Shown here one piece after another: positions 1 to 11,545 of a stretch of 64,000 nt of DNA. The stretch's first letter is position 1, and every line of letters begins with the position of its first letter. Below the pieces are notes generated by a model. The model did no database searches. It was not told where the DNA came from and was given only the letters and a program-made list of their open reading frames with translations. The stretch lies in assembly GCF_000001735.4 (NCBI RefSeq), contig NC_003075.7:7255001-7319000 (forward strand). The letters are read 5' to 3'. Source of the stretch: Arabidopsis thaliana. Taxonomy: Eukaryota > Streptophyta > Magnoliopsida > Brassicales > Brassicaceae. Position numbers and translations under genes: made by a program.

Positions 1-1004
1 CTCCTGGTCATATGATAACCTTTTGGTTGTGGATTGCTTTAAGGCAAATGGAAGCTATTGAGACTCACAGTGGGTAAGTAGGCGTGGTTTAAAGAATCAT
101 ATAACAAATCCTTTGCTTTTTAACTTTACAGAGTCTTTTTTTCTTTCTTTATTATATAGTATGTGTGACTGCATCATACTAAATTTGAATTGTTTGTTAG
201 TATATGTATTTATTGTATATAAAGAGCTTAAGGTGTGTAGATTCATTAGTGGCTCACCTTTTTACAACTTGAGCTAAGTTAGGTATTAGGTTTTTTGTCT
301 GAATGCTTTTTAGGCTTTTTTAAGCTATTGTGGTTTGTTTTGGAACTGGTTAGATATATACCTTTTGATGAACAATTAGATAGGCTTATTTTTTTTAATT
401 TGATTAACTTTTGGGGTTACCCAAAACATACTAAAGTAAAGAGGACTAGGTCCCTTAGTTTATTGTTTGTTTTTTTACTTTACACTCCTGTGAGAATGAG
501 AAATGTTTCTTGCTTGCTTGAGTTTGGTGTTAGTAAAGCATAATATTCAATTTGTTCCATTGCAGATATGATTTTCCATGGAGTCCAACAAAATACATCC
601 CTTTCTACGGTGGTGCTGAGTACCATGACTATCATCACTACGTTGGAGGACAAAGTCAAAGCAACTTCGCTTCAGTGTTCACGTACTGTGATTACATTTA
701 TGGAACTGACAAGGTTAGTATTCATCAAAAGTTTAATCAAAAACTCACCAAATTAGGTTTCCATTTTTCCGGTTTCTATATACTAATTCTGGCTGAAAAC
801 ATTTGATCATGTGGCTATATCAGGGTTACAGATTCCAAAAGAAGCTTCTTGAGCAGGTAAATCTATGGATGCCACTTTTACTTTTCCGAAGACCTGTAAA
901 ATGTTTCTATTTAACCGTGATTTTCATGTATGCTTCATTCATTTCAGATCAAGGAGTCGTCGAAGAAGAGCAACAAGCATAACGGAGGAATAAAATCCGA
1001 TTAG
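1..1004 (+). CDS. SMO1-1: Sterol 4-alpha-methyl oxidase, 3' part (partial gene)
   Basis: The last four coding exons of a sterol C-4 methyl oxidase are visible: before 1-73, 566-713, 824-856 and 948-1004 (stop TAG at 1002), each with GT-AG borders. The enzyme is a non-haem di-iron membrane oxidase of the ER that removes 4-alpha methyl groups from 4,4-dimethyl sterol precursors. Exon 566-713 carries the third histidine box HDYHH typical of the fatty acid hydroxylase superfamily, followed by YVGGQSQSNFASVF. The C-terminus is hydrophilic and lysine/serine-rich (KESSKKSNKH). The 5' half, with the membrane spans and first two His boxes, lies outside the window. Assignment to the SMO1 clade and to SMO1-1 rests on remembered gene order (first gene before a SEC1 homologue); the family call is firm, the exact paralogue less so. 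Confidence 0.85.
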
Positions 1005-1414
1005 TAAAAACCGGAGAAGAAGATTTTAACCTTTCAAAGAATAGCTAAGCATGCACTACTACAAGTTACGTAGTCAGCTTCACGAAAAGAGAAAGGGAGT
1101 GGATTGAAATTTCGGGTGTGTCTCTCTTATGTCATCAGAGTTGTTACTAACTACCTTCTTTCTTTAGTTCACATGAAAAATGCTCTGCTTCCGACATGTG
1201 GGTCATTGATGTATAAGTGTGTCGGAACTGGGTTTTGCTCTCTGTCATTTTTTAATATTTATGTTTCGTCGTCTTGAAGAAAGAAGATGTCGTCATCAAA
1301 GTCTTGTTTGTCTTTCATAGTAAGAGACCTTGTTCGTAAATCACCTCTTTGGTAACTTACCACTTAGGTTAACGGTAATATTATATACTGGTTGTCTAAC
1401 TTACAAATCACCAA
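1005..1414 (+). other. 3' UTR of the sterol oxidase and spacer
   Basis: No coding potential seen. The stretch holds the probable 3' UTR of the upstream gene (several AT-rich polyadenylation-like tracts, for example near 1240-1260) and ends directly at the tRNA gene. Confidence 0.5.
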
Positions 1415-1487
1415 GCCCGTCTAGCTCAGTTGGTAGAGCGCAAGGCTCTTAACCTTGTGGTCGTGGGTTCGAGCCCCACGGTGGGCG
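1415..1487 (+). tRNA. tRNA-Lys (CTT anticodon)
   Basis: A 73-nt cloverleaf is readable by eye. Acceptor arm GCCCGTC pairs with GGTGGGC (two G-T pairs) and a G discriminator. The D-arm is GCTC-AGTTGGTAGA-GC, the anticodon stem CAAGG/CCTTG with loop CTCTTAA (anticodon CTT), and the T-arm GTGGG-TTCGAGC-CCCAC. The A box (TAGCTCAGTTGG) and B box (GGTTCGAGCCC) are intact. A T-rich run (ttttt near 1506) follows and would serve as pol III terminator. No intron and no encoded CCA, as expected for a plant nuclear tRNA. Confidence 0.96.
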
Positions 1488-1828
1488 ATTTCTTTTTGGT
1501 CTCCCTTTTTTAAAAAAACACGCGTAAGTCAGTAAGAAGTAAGAAGCATGAAGTATTCAATTAAATAAAGCAACCCCGTTAGTTAGTCAAACCAAAGGAA
1601 CAAATAAATTGTATTTATTTACATAGGGAACATATGTCCGTCCCATCATTTTATTACCAAAACAAAATTCGATACCAAGTTGCTAATCAAATGACAATAT
1701 CATCAAGTGAGATCTCCTCTTCTTCGTTTAGTTGTTTCATTTTCTGCACATAACAAGAACACAATCGTAGTCATTAGACAGAGAGAAATAGAGATATTGA
1801 GTGTACAGAAATCCAAAGTGAAGAGATG
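1488..1828. other. Spacer and 3' UTR of the SEC1 gene
   Basis: Short AT-rich spacer between the tRNA and the convergent SEC1-type gene. It includes the tRNA terminator run and the minus-strand 3' UTR. No further gene seen. Confidence 0.45.
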
Positions 1829-4800
1829 CTATACAGTGAGGAAAGTTAGGGGATCAAGGAAGCTGGAGGAGCCTAAGATCACTTCTCTGTCGAGCTTCTC
1901 CGTAAGTTTGTGGCAAACCCTTAACTGCAACAACCCAAAATGTATCAGTAACCGAATCATTGATTACACAGGGTTCACAACAAATTTATTTCTCAGACCA
2001 GGTCATTTCAGTACCTCTGATCTCGTTGCTCCTCCTACTATGAACACGAAAATCCGCTGTCCCTTTCTCTTGAACCCACTAGATGCTCGTCCTAGAACCG
2101 AGTCACTGAAACACATCGAGAGATTTATTAATCTTCATTAACACCCTCATATGTCATCCAAATTACTGGATTGTAAGATTCGGTGTAATATATAACTATC
2201 ATTAGATTCACGAATAAACCAGCTCTCAGATTACCAACAAACAAAAGATAAACAAAGAAACTAAACGGAAATACCTGAAATATCCATCATCAGAAAGATG
2301 GCGTCTTGCCCATGTTGGTGTTCGTCTTGAATGAGGCAATACCGGACTCGCTGATGGAGACAGAGAGCCAGAATAAAAGGTTGGCTTTGGTTCATTCATA
2401 CAAGGGTAATCTTGTTTTGGCAAATGACCTTTGCTAAGTTTCTCAACAAGTTCCTGAAAAGATATTACCCACAAATACAAAGAAGCCAAACATGTCACTG
2501 GTTCTTTAGTGCATACATACTAGTAATAGAAAATTTTAATTTTCAAAAGGTAAAGACCTCAACAATCGGGTAAAAACGAGACAGTTGCCATGTTTGAGTT
2601 TCACCAACTCGGTCTCTTCGAGCAGCTCGCTTCGTCTGAGTCACATGGATCAAAAGATTCCAGATATTAGACTGTCAGCAAAATCTTGGTCTAAGTCATT
2701 CTAGTAAAAACAAGATTGAGGAAGAATATGTACCTTAAGGACATCAAACTTGAGAGGAAAAGATCCTGTTGTGCTCTTTTTGCACTCCGTATGTACTGGT
2801 CCAAGTAATCTCATATTGTTCACAGCTACTACATCATCGCCCGACAATTTTGCTAGCTGAAAGATTTAATCATGAAGTACAAAAGCTTAAGAAATGATAA
2901 TTAATCACCTTAGTCAAACCTTTTTGAAGTTGAATAATTTAATTTACCTCCATCATCTTACGTCCCTTTTCACCTTCGAACTTCTTCGGATATATTGCAG
3001 CAACAATCATAATTAACCTCAGCTTGCTTTCGTGGCTTATAATCTGGACATGTTGCTCATTTTCAGTATAAAATCTCCTGATGTATGAAACTAAAAAGCA
3101 GAGCATCTTACATGGTTGGTGCTCAGAAATTTGATAACGTCCTTTCTTCCAGCATCCCCAAAAACAAGGTCCTGCTCGAGCTGCCCGAGATCTCTTAGAC
3201 CTTGTTCCATGATAGTTCTGTTTATTGTTCTAGCGATCTGCAGTGACATCAACAATACTTATTTTATGAAGAACAAAGGATCTACATTATCACATCACAC
3301 TAATCAACTTGCAGAATTGACCTCAACATGTAGAGAAAGCTTGTCAATTTGCTCACTGTACTGAGGCAAAGCGTGAACCATCTTCTGCAAGTCTTTTGAT
3401 GAAAGGTCACCAAAGTCTCTGCATACAAGAAGTCAATAAATTAATCACCAAAGTTCTAGTGGATCACTTGAAACAAGAAACTGAAACAAAACTGGTAACT
3501 ACTTTGAACTGTGTTTCAATTGCGCAGCTTTGTTCTTCGACACGAAGTTTGTCATCTTTTCATGCAATCTTTCACTTGCCTGAAAAGAAAAACAGATTAC
3601 TACCAAAAAAATCCACATAACCATGTGAAATCTTAAAATTCTGAAAATGAGGAGGCACGACATACATCTGCAATATGAGCATCACGAAGCTCCACCCAAA
3701 TGGAATCTTCCTCATCTAGAAGAACCTCTTTCTTCTCAGGTTTATCACCAGTTTTACTCGGAACCTATACACTAAGAAATAAAAGGGAAATTACCATATG
3801 CTGTAGTGATAAGCTACAACTAACTTTTACAAGATTTGAAAGCGAAACCAAAATGTCACCTCGTGTGTGTATTTATTTCCTTCCATATTAAGCAAATCGT
3901 GGCACATCGCATCATATGTCCACTCATGAATGAGAGGTGCGATCTGAGAAGCATAGAATGTTATATTCTGTTATTAAGTGGCTATGACATATCAAGCAAA
4001 ACTGATTGTCTGAGTGAAAATCCTGACCTGGTCTATGGATCGATCCAAGATAAGTAGTTCGCATGTTTCAGTCTGAGGAAAATCTTCGATTGTCTGTTTG
4101 TATCTTGCAAGACAATTCCATACACTAGCAGCAAGCTTTGTAGGAATCAACTCTCGGTAAGTTGTCATTGTTGTGGCATCAAGAGCTTTGGCTCCGCGGT
4201 AGCGAACAAAGGGATATTCCTGTATATCAGAAAAATTAACCGTCATAGGAATGCCAAAACAATAAACAAGCTGTAGCAATTTGTGCCTCGTACCTTTAGT
4301 GAGGCCAAAACTGTAGCAATTCTTTTAGCTACCACATTTAAGCAAGCATCTGCTCTTTGATGGTTTTCGTCGTCACAGAAAAGCTCTTCTAAAGCATTTT
4401 CATTATTTGTAACAAAGCCCTGCCGAGACATAATACATAGGGGCACTTAAGTAAGCAGATTTCAATATAAAACGCCATGCATTGGCCTACAGACGAAGTG
4501 ATTTTGATAACGTCAAGCTATACAAATTGTTATACATGCAAGCTGTATTTGAGGTTGGCCTAAAGAAAAAACCACCATTAACTTGATTGGTCAAGCATGA
4601 AACTCATTATTAAATATCACAATTTTTCATACTATGAAAATCTTAAGGAATAGACAGAACTAAATCTGGACTTTTAATCATATAAGATACCTGGATGTCC
4701 ATGCTAATATACTCCAAGTTCATCTGCATAATATGGAAATCCAACTTTACATTATCTTAACTATCTTGTGAGATTGCATGTAGATAAGGAAAGTCAGAAA

Positions 4801-5914
4801 AAATATAAAAGTGGCATATAGAAGCAACCTCTTTCAATCCCCCAATTCGTTTCATTGCTCTCATGTCCTTCTTAATGAGATTAACTAAGCTTCTCGAAAC
4901 AGGAGAACTAAAGAAAACAAAAGCCCTGAAGCCACAATAAAGAAAGGATTATCATTTCACAAAGACAGTCCATAAATATAAGAACTTCTGAAACAAGAAG
5001 GAATTGTGCACATACTTCTTGTAAAGTGGTGATTTTCCAGTCATATCTGATAAAAACGCAGTGACACTGCAAAACAAAAGCGGAAACTTCAGAAAATCAT
5101 AAAATTTCATTGGCGAGAAATTGATGTCAAAGATAGAAGAATTGTTACTTCTCTTCGGTCGGTTGAATAAAGTATATGACTTCCATTGCTGTCATAGGTT
5201 GCCTATGTTTAGTTATAACCTCAACCACTAGAAAATAAAACACAACATCAAAATATTTCCATATAAAACAATGCGAAGAAGATAGAATTCTGAACAAGAT
5301 GGTTCTTACAAGAAATGCCTTCTTGTGTGATCTCAGACATTTTGCAAGCAGATGACATTATCTTCACAGTGAACTTGTCCATTACAAGTACCTAAATAAT
5401 ACATTCATATGTTCAGTGAATCAATGAGCAAACCCATAGAATCAAAAACAATAAAGTAAAACCAAGATTTTCAAGGTAAATTTATAAGAAAGCTGGATCA
5501 AAAAAAATTACCTTCCAAGTTAATTTAGAGCTTCCATTTCTTTCTGGCCTAAGCATTTCACAAAGTAATCCTGAAACCAAAATGGACATAGTAATTACCT
5601 AAAATGCAAAACCCTCATTTTCCTGATATGCAAAGTTTTTGCTTCAATGAACATTGTGATCACGATGACCTAATTCGAAACTCCATAAACCCAATGATTT
5701 TCTCATACTAATCCAACGAAACCCTAGAACCTAGAGACCAGAAGCTTCCAGACAAACCCTATAACAGAGTCTAATGATCTAATCAAAAACCCAATTTCGA
5801 AAAATCCAAAATTGGTAAGAGAAAGGGTAAAAGAAGCTAACTTTCTCTGGTGATTTGTCTGAAATTCTTGTACTCTCCGCCATAAGAGGACGATCCAGAA
5901 TCGGAGAAGGACAT
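1829..5914 (-). CDS. SEC1B: SEC1/Munc18 family syntaxin-binding protein (SEC1B, KEULE-like)
   Basis: A multi-exon minus-strand gene of about 20 coding exons. The start ATG is at 5914 ([18 protein letters not shown]), first exon 5842-5914, second 5512-5570; the stop TAG is at 1829-1831. Exons recognised include about 4294-4421 ([14 protein letters not shown]), 4029-4220 ([38 protein letters not shown]), 3859-3941 ([20 protein letters not shown]), 3667-3765, 3503-3580, 3323-3419, 3111-3238, about 2274-2454 (RRTPTWARR) and 2015-2105 ([17 protein letters not shown]). Reading the exons in order follows Arabidopsis KEULE almost to the C-terminus, so this is an SM protein that binds Qa-SNAREs such as KNOLLE to drive vesicle fusion at the cell plate and plasma membrane. 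The C-terminus ([12 protein letters not shown]) is shorter than KEULE's as I remember it. All exon borders checked obey GT-AG and I saw no break. Naming as SEC1B relies on synteny memory. Confidence 0.9.
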
Positions 5915-7420
5915 CGCGTGAAATCGTCGACGAAATGTTTTTTGATGGAAAGGGAAAGTAGAATCGAATATCAAAAAAAAAAACAGATTCGCGAGGAAGA
6001 AGAAGAAGAATGAAATTTCCGTTGAAATTGTGGATCTAGGGTTTACTTGGTGACGAAGACAACAACGACGTTAAAGAGTTGAAGAAAACTTGGCGCTTCT
6101 AGATTTTTGCCGTTCCTGGGTCGGCTCCAGCGAGCCCATGAGTTTTCAAACTTTGAATGAGTTGTTTTCTCAGACGTGTGTTAAAGTCAAAATATAGGGA
6201 CGAATTATATAATATTATAATAGTCAAATGACAAACGTAACCTTGATATTAACTAATTTTGCAAAGTAAGCCACTATATCAAGATACTTTACAGTAATCA
6301 CCCAACTAATTAAAATTTGAAATATAGCCCCCAAGTCAAACTATGATTCACTACTTTAATAGTTATTAAAACTTATAACTAAAGCCAAGGAACATCAAGC
6401 TTAGAATAGAAGCCTAGAACCTAAATCGATTTCGTAGACCAAAACTCTAAATCTTTGTCAAACTCGTAAACAAAAGGTATAAAAATCAAATATTTAATAA
6501 TCTAACTTATAATCTAAAAACAAATCATAAAATATAAACAAAACTGAAATCCAGATTTTAGAATAAGTTTACCAAACAAGGTTAACTTTTATCCGATTTT
6601 TCTCAAATTTGTTTTAATATCTTTCTAGTTTCTGAATAAAAACCAATCCAATAGTTTTGTGTTTACAAATGTGAATTATATACCTTTTTTGATAGATAAA
6701 CGAGAAAACTATATGTGTTTGTTTTTAGTAAAACCAAATGGCGAATTTTAAATTATTTTATTGCGATATATATTGTCATAATTACGCTATATTGAGGCTT
6801 TTATATTTGTTTGATGTTTTTATGTCAAGTTTCGTAAGTATAAATAATTTTCCATACTTTGGTTAATTTGAGGGCTGTTTGCAATTTTACTTATAGTATT
6901 ATTGCAACTGATCTTGCTATATTTATTTATTTATATTCTGTTGAAGTGATCTTGCATTTTTATGTTTACTTTTATCTTCCAAACTTTTAGTTTCTACATT
7001 CACATCTTTCTTTTACATTTTTCATCTGTTCTTAGTTAGTTCCAAATCTTTATTTTATCATTATCATTAAAGAAAAACGTTATGAGACATAAATCTTGTT
7101 GAGTTTTAACTTTTAAGTTTAACCTGGTTCAAGCATGCCGTTTTTTCTCAAATTTTATTTCTAACATTTTGATCAATCTGCATTCTATGTAACAAAGGCT
7201 TTTGTTTGAATATATTTTTTCATGCAAAAAAGAAAACATTTTGATCAAACTAATAAGGAACAAGAAAAGGTATAGTGTTAGGTAATCTTTTTTTCTTGTT
7301 CATATTTTACAGTGATTTATTACATCAAAAAAATTTAGCACATAATGAACACTACTTATTGTCGTATTATTACCAAACTCACATATCTCACATCACTACA
7401 CTTCTTTAATTTGTTCTACA
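5915..7420. other. SEC1 gene promoter and AT-rich spacer
   Basis: The first 200 bases hold the 5' UTR and promoter of the minus-strand SEC1 gene, with purine-rich GAAGAA repeats at 5996-6012. The rest to 7420 is strongly AT-rich non-coding DNA with no open frame that resembles a protein. No repeat structure was recognised. Confidence 0.5.
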
Positions 7421-8060
7421 CTACTTAATGCCTTCAATTAAGATGAAGTCGCTTCTGAATTCAGGTTTTTTCTTCGTAGACAGCTTCCACCGCAAGAAAA
7501 ACACAACCATGTTAACAACAACAACGATCATAATCAACCCTACACTGATCAATAAATACCACATTTTATCTGGAGATATCATATCACAGCCATTGAGACT
7601 AATAAGAAAGAGACATGGAGACTGGAGAGGCAACATCATCCATAGAAACGCCCACATTTCTATAATATAATATTCTCCAGCTGGTAAAAAGCAAAACACC
7701 ATGACAACCAGCTGATGTTGCAAGATATATATCTAGAGCGATTAATAAACCATCTTGGTCATGGATGTTTTGGTGGTTAACCTCTGGAGATCCTAGCAAC
7801 AGCTTTATTGCCTTGATTTTGTTCTGACATGTTTCTATGTGCAAGGCGGTGTTACCATTTGATCACGTCCGTTCAGTTCTTGTGTCTCTAGCGATTCAGC
7901 AACTACATGACGCAGAGTACTTCGAGTTCTTCATATCTATCATTCATAACCGCAATGTGTAGAGCGGTCTCATCGTTCACATTAACATCTCTAACACAAC
8001 CGGGACAAGCCAATCATAAGATCAATCTCCTCTTCTCACTACCATATGAAATGGCGTCGT
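7421..8060 (-). pseudogene. Ankyrin-repeat membrane protein pseudogene (fragment)
   Basis: Minus-strand fragments in successive frames match an ankyrin-repeat/PGG-type membrane protein. Around 7930-8010 the frame reads RDVNVNDETALHIAVMNDRY; around 7740-7860 it reads ALHIETCQNKIKAIKLLLG and then NHQNIHDQDG, both good ANK units (TALHxA..., D.G.TALDI). Around 7430-7690 there are hydrophobic segments (FLPAGEYYIIEMWAFLWMM and MWYLLISVGLIMIVVVVNMV) like the C-terminal helices of plant ANK-membrane proteins. In-frame stops and at least two frame changes separate the ANK units from each other and from the helices, and no start or upstream ANK block is present. It is a 5'-truncated host gene relic. 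What remains corresponds to roughly two ANK units plus the membrane tail. Confidence 0.65.
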
Positions 8061-8639
8061 ACATGTTATCATAATAAAGAATGTACCTCTCACATGCATA
8101 CCAAAAAAATAAACCATGTATTAAACAAAACAAACATATTAGTGTTTATTACAAAAAAAAATTATACTTTCGTTTCCTAGAAGACGAACAAGGTCAGGAT
8201 CATTCTCTTAAACATTGATACGAAAAAAGAAAATTTCCTAACATTCTAAAGCTAATGAATGTAATCAACAACTTTATTTTCTTATGTCCGTAAACCAAAT
8301 TTCTTTGGAAAATTTACTAAAATGCTCTGTTAGTTATAAATTTAGATTATTGGTGACTGGTCGTCGTAATAAACGGGAAGAAACGACCGAATCTTAAAAA
8401 ACATGTTGTATTGAGAAAAAATCTCTCTTTTGTGGTTTGGTTCAGTAATTTCATCGAACACTTGCTAAGCAACCGCATAAACTTCCGTACTTTTATTACA
8501 CGTGTCGCAAACCAAAGATAGTTCCCATTGACACGTATTCGATCACGTGGCTTTGTCCTGAGCTTTTCTTTCTCTAACGCAAATGTTTAACCACAGTGGC
8601 CACGAAGAAGAACGATACTAACAGAGCCTTCACAGAGAG
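8061..8639 (+). promoter_or_regulatory. Promoter of the IBA57-like gene with two G-boxes
   Basis: Upstream region of the gene starting at 8640. Two palindromic CACGTG G-box cores lie at 8499-8504 and 8544-8549, 45 bp apart and within 150 bp of the start codon, inside the contexts ACACGTGTC and ATCACGTGGC. A further ACACGT lies at 8531-8536. G-boxes are bound by bZIP and bHLH factors in plants; regulation here is inference from the motif only. No good TATA box is seen close to the start. Confidence 0.5.
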
Positions 8640-10425
8640 ATGTTTCGATTCAATTTCCGTCGTGAAATCTCCAAATATACCGGAATTTATCACCGGAAGA
8701 TACACAGCGGTCTAGAAGATGCCGGTCCGATGGCGTCTCGCCTTAAATCACGTTCCGTTGTCCGGTTTAGCGGACCGGATACGGTTAAGTTTCTTCAAGG
8801 TTTGTTAACCAACGATGTACGGAGATTCGGCGAATCCTCCGGCGAGAAGAACTCGGCGGTTCCTACGCCGAACATGGCTTCCGTTACGAATCCGCCTATG
8901 TACGCAGCGTTGTTAACTCCTCAAGGAAGGTTTCTATACGATTTTTTCTTGTATAGCCCTTCGAGACCCGATGAAAAGCTTGATCGGACTGGTTCAGGAC
9001 CCGGGTCGGATTCGGGTCGTGATGGGTCTGTTGAGTTGTTTGCAGATGTTGATGTTGATGTCCTCGATGAATTGCTTGAAACTCTCAAAAAGTAAGCTTT
9101 TTGAAGAAGAAATTTGAAAAATTAGGTCTTTTGGATCTTATTGTTGGCATTGTCAATGTAGATTAGGTTTTTTTGACTTGTAGATGATTGTAAGATAATG
9201 CTTAGGTTTTGATTGGTATATTATCTCTATTGATTTTACTGGAATGAGTAAAAAGCTCAGATTTTTAGAAAAGAAACGACTCACATTTTCAGATATTCGA
9301 CAACATTAGGTCTTTTTGGATCCCAATTTTAGCAATGTTAATGTAGATTAGGGTTAATTTACTTGATGATGATTATAAGATAAGGCCTAGAATTTGAATT
9401 TAGATGTGTCATCTCTATTGATTTGTTGGAGAAGGAACCAGTTTTAGTTCTGATTTGTGTGATATGAATGTTGATAGATATCGCTTGAGGTCCAAAGTGG
9501 ATATTGAAAACGTTGCAGAGGAGTTTTCGTGTTGGCAGCGTTACGGTAGGAATCTTACTGGATCATCATCTGTTGGTTGGGGTGGTGGTGTTGATCGTGC
9601 TGGTGAGTCTACAGCTAGTGGTAATAAGTATGGATGGCAATGGTATAAGGATCCGAGGTTGGAGTGTCTCGGTTACAGAAGTATCTTTCCGTCTGATGCA
9701 ACTCGTGAGTTTCTTAATCGAATATAAGCTTTTGAGTTCTTGAGCTTGTGCAAAAGCTTAGAGATTTGTTTGTTTTGCAGCGCCTTTAGTTGAGGCAGAT
9801 AAAGAAACAGATGAAAGCAATTATCTTTTATGGAGATTAGAGCATGGAGTTGCTGAAGGATCAGCTGAAATTCCTAAAGGTATGATCTGTTTAACTTCTT
9901 GATCTCTCTTCTTCTAGGTGTAGTTATAATATGTTTTTGTGGTTTGTACAGGTGAAGCAATTCCGCTTGAATATAATTTCGTTGGTCTTAATGCTATAAG
10001 CTTTGACAAAGGCTGCTATGTTGGTCAAGAGCTTATAGCTCGTACCCATCACCGAGGTGTCATCCGCAAACGCTTAATCCCATTACGGTTTATCGATAGC
10101 AATGGAAAAGGTAAACTGATTTTCCTTATAAAGAACTCGAATTTCTCACATGCCGGTCTTAAACCGAATCACCAATGCAGAGTTAAACCAGAAAATTGCG
10201 GCTGGAGCTGAAGTAGTAGAATCAGGAACGGGCAAGAAAATGGGGACGGTTTCAACAGCTCTGGGTAGCCGGGGAATGGGTGTAATGAGGGTAGAGGAAG
10301 CCTTTAAACCATCAGCTGAATTAGCAGTAAAGGACTCAGAGGAGGTGAAAGTCGAGGCAATCAAACCAACATGGTGGCCAGCTGAATGGTTCCAACAGAA
10401 TCAATCAGGAGTTGCTGCAGCGTAG
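8640..10425 (+). CDS. IBA57: IBA57-like mitochondrial Fe-S cluster assembly protein (COG0354/YgfZ family)
   Basis: Five exons, 8640-9091, 9478-9704, 9781-9879, 9952-10110 and 10181-10425, give 393 codons with GT-AG borders. The first about 30 residues ([20 protein letters not shown]) are basic with no acidic cluster, like a mitochondrial presequence; the mature part begins near [19 protein letters not shown]. Residues 279-286 are KGCYVGQE, the family signature with Cys281, followed by [13 protein letters not shown]. The protein resembles the folate-binding T-protein fold (GcvT) and, in the IBA57 family, helps the ISCA proteins mature [4Fe-4S] clusters on mitochondrial targets such as aconitase and radical-SAM enzymes. 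Length fits the plant homologue, remembered as At4g12130. Intron 1 contains an internal duplication. No defect seen. Confidence 0.92.
9121..9430 (+). repeat. Tandem duplication inside intron 1 of the IBA57-like gene
   Basis: Two diverged direct copies of about 123-126 bp lie at 9121-9243 and 9305-9430. Both run through attaggtctttt-ggatc, caatgtagatta, a gatgattnaagataa core and end in ctctattgatttnntgga. They are separated by about 60 bp of unrelated intron sequence. Confidence 0.75.
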
Positions 10426-10969
10426 TAACTTACTAAGGTAAAAAAAGAATTACAAAATTTTGTGATTTTACTTGATAGAGTTGAGGATTGAATGATCTTC
10501 TGAGTAATGAAAATTTGTTCCTATTGTCAGATTATTTTTGCAGTTGAAAAAAATAAAGTTGGATACTTTCCGGCGAGGTTTCTGTACTGGAAAGCAACAA
10601 GCTCGTAGCTTTCATTGTATTCCACTATTTAACTAATAAATGTTGGAACCTTCCGGCGAGTTTATAGCCGTCGGATAACTTTGTACTAACTGCTACAAAT
10701 TTTGTTGTGTCCACTTATCAAGTTTCAAGTTATTGAGTTTTGTGGTTTTTGTAGTTAAAACTTGGTAAATGTTAAAGTTCTATATAGCGTTAATAAATCA
10801 AAATTTCAAACTGAAGGAGGAGAAGTTTGGTTCTGAATTGTGTGGTATGATTCTGTTTTAAAACAAGCTTGGTTCGATTCCGGTTAAGTATTCGGTTTAC
10901 TATTTTGGCTCTTCCTGTGGTAGTTAGTAGTAGTTACTGTCAACAGAGAAGAACAAAAAGGCAAGGAGC
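10426..10969. repeat. IBA57 3' flank and upstream arm of a dispersed segment
   Basis: Contains the 3' UTR of the IBA57-like gene. From about 10815 to 10945 it matches 24450-24600 in direct orientation (shared gagaagtttggttct, a tgcttggtt/aagcttggtt block, ttccggttaa and ctcttcctgt). In both places this segment lies directly before a copia gag fossil and a RING gene, so it appears to be one end of a duplicated unit. A weaker match to 10725-10745 (caagttattgagtttngtgg) occurs near 17050. Confidence 0.6.
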
Positions 10970-11350
10970 ATGATCATTCTCAGTTTAGGAGATAAGATCC
11001 TGCGAAAGATAATGAAAGAAGAAACAGCTACTGGTATGATACAAGTTGTAGACAAATACTATATGACTACTTCTTTAGCTAGGAGGTTTTACTTAAGAGG
11101 AAAGTTGCATAGTTTTAGGATGGACGAAAGCAAGTCTGTTATGAAGAACGTTGATGAGTTTCAGAGGTTGATTGATGAATTACGTAATGCTAAAGTAGAG
11201 ATATCTGATGAAGACCAAGCTATATTTTTGTTGATCTCTTTGCCGGAGCAGTTTGATGAGGTTAGATCATTGATGAGTCTGTGTAGTCTGTTGAGGAAAA
11301 CATTGATGAGTCTACAAGTTGCATGTGAACTTAAAAACAGCAAAGTTTAG
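10970..11350 (+). mobile_element. Ty1/copia-type gag fossil (fragment)
   Basis: An open stretch of about 126 codons resembles the retrotransposon gag (UBN2-type) helical region: KYYMTTSLARRFYLRGKLHS, NVDEFQRLIDEL and EDQAIFLLISLPEQF. It is a short, isolated piece with no protease, integrase, reverse transcriptase or LTR visible. It is broken and old, and is shared with 24.8-25.5 kb and, as smaller scraps, with 14.28-14.52 kb. Confidence 0.7.
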
Positions 11351-11545
11351 AGTTAATATTATTAGAAGTAATGATGCTATTACAAAACCTCTTGTTGATA
11401 TGTTATTAGAAGTAATGATGCTATTACAAAACCTCTTATTGATATAGAATTTGAAACCTTGATAACTAAATTACATAAACTTTTCATTAAATGCAATAGA
11501 GTAGCTAGATGACACCCTAGTTTCAATCCTCTGTTCCAATCATCA

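Noticed and set aside
295-543. 82-codon ORF in the sterol oxidase intron
   Set aside because: Lies between clear GT-AG borders of exons that continue the family protein; hydrophobic low-complexity sequence from T-rich intron DNA.
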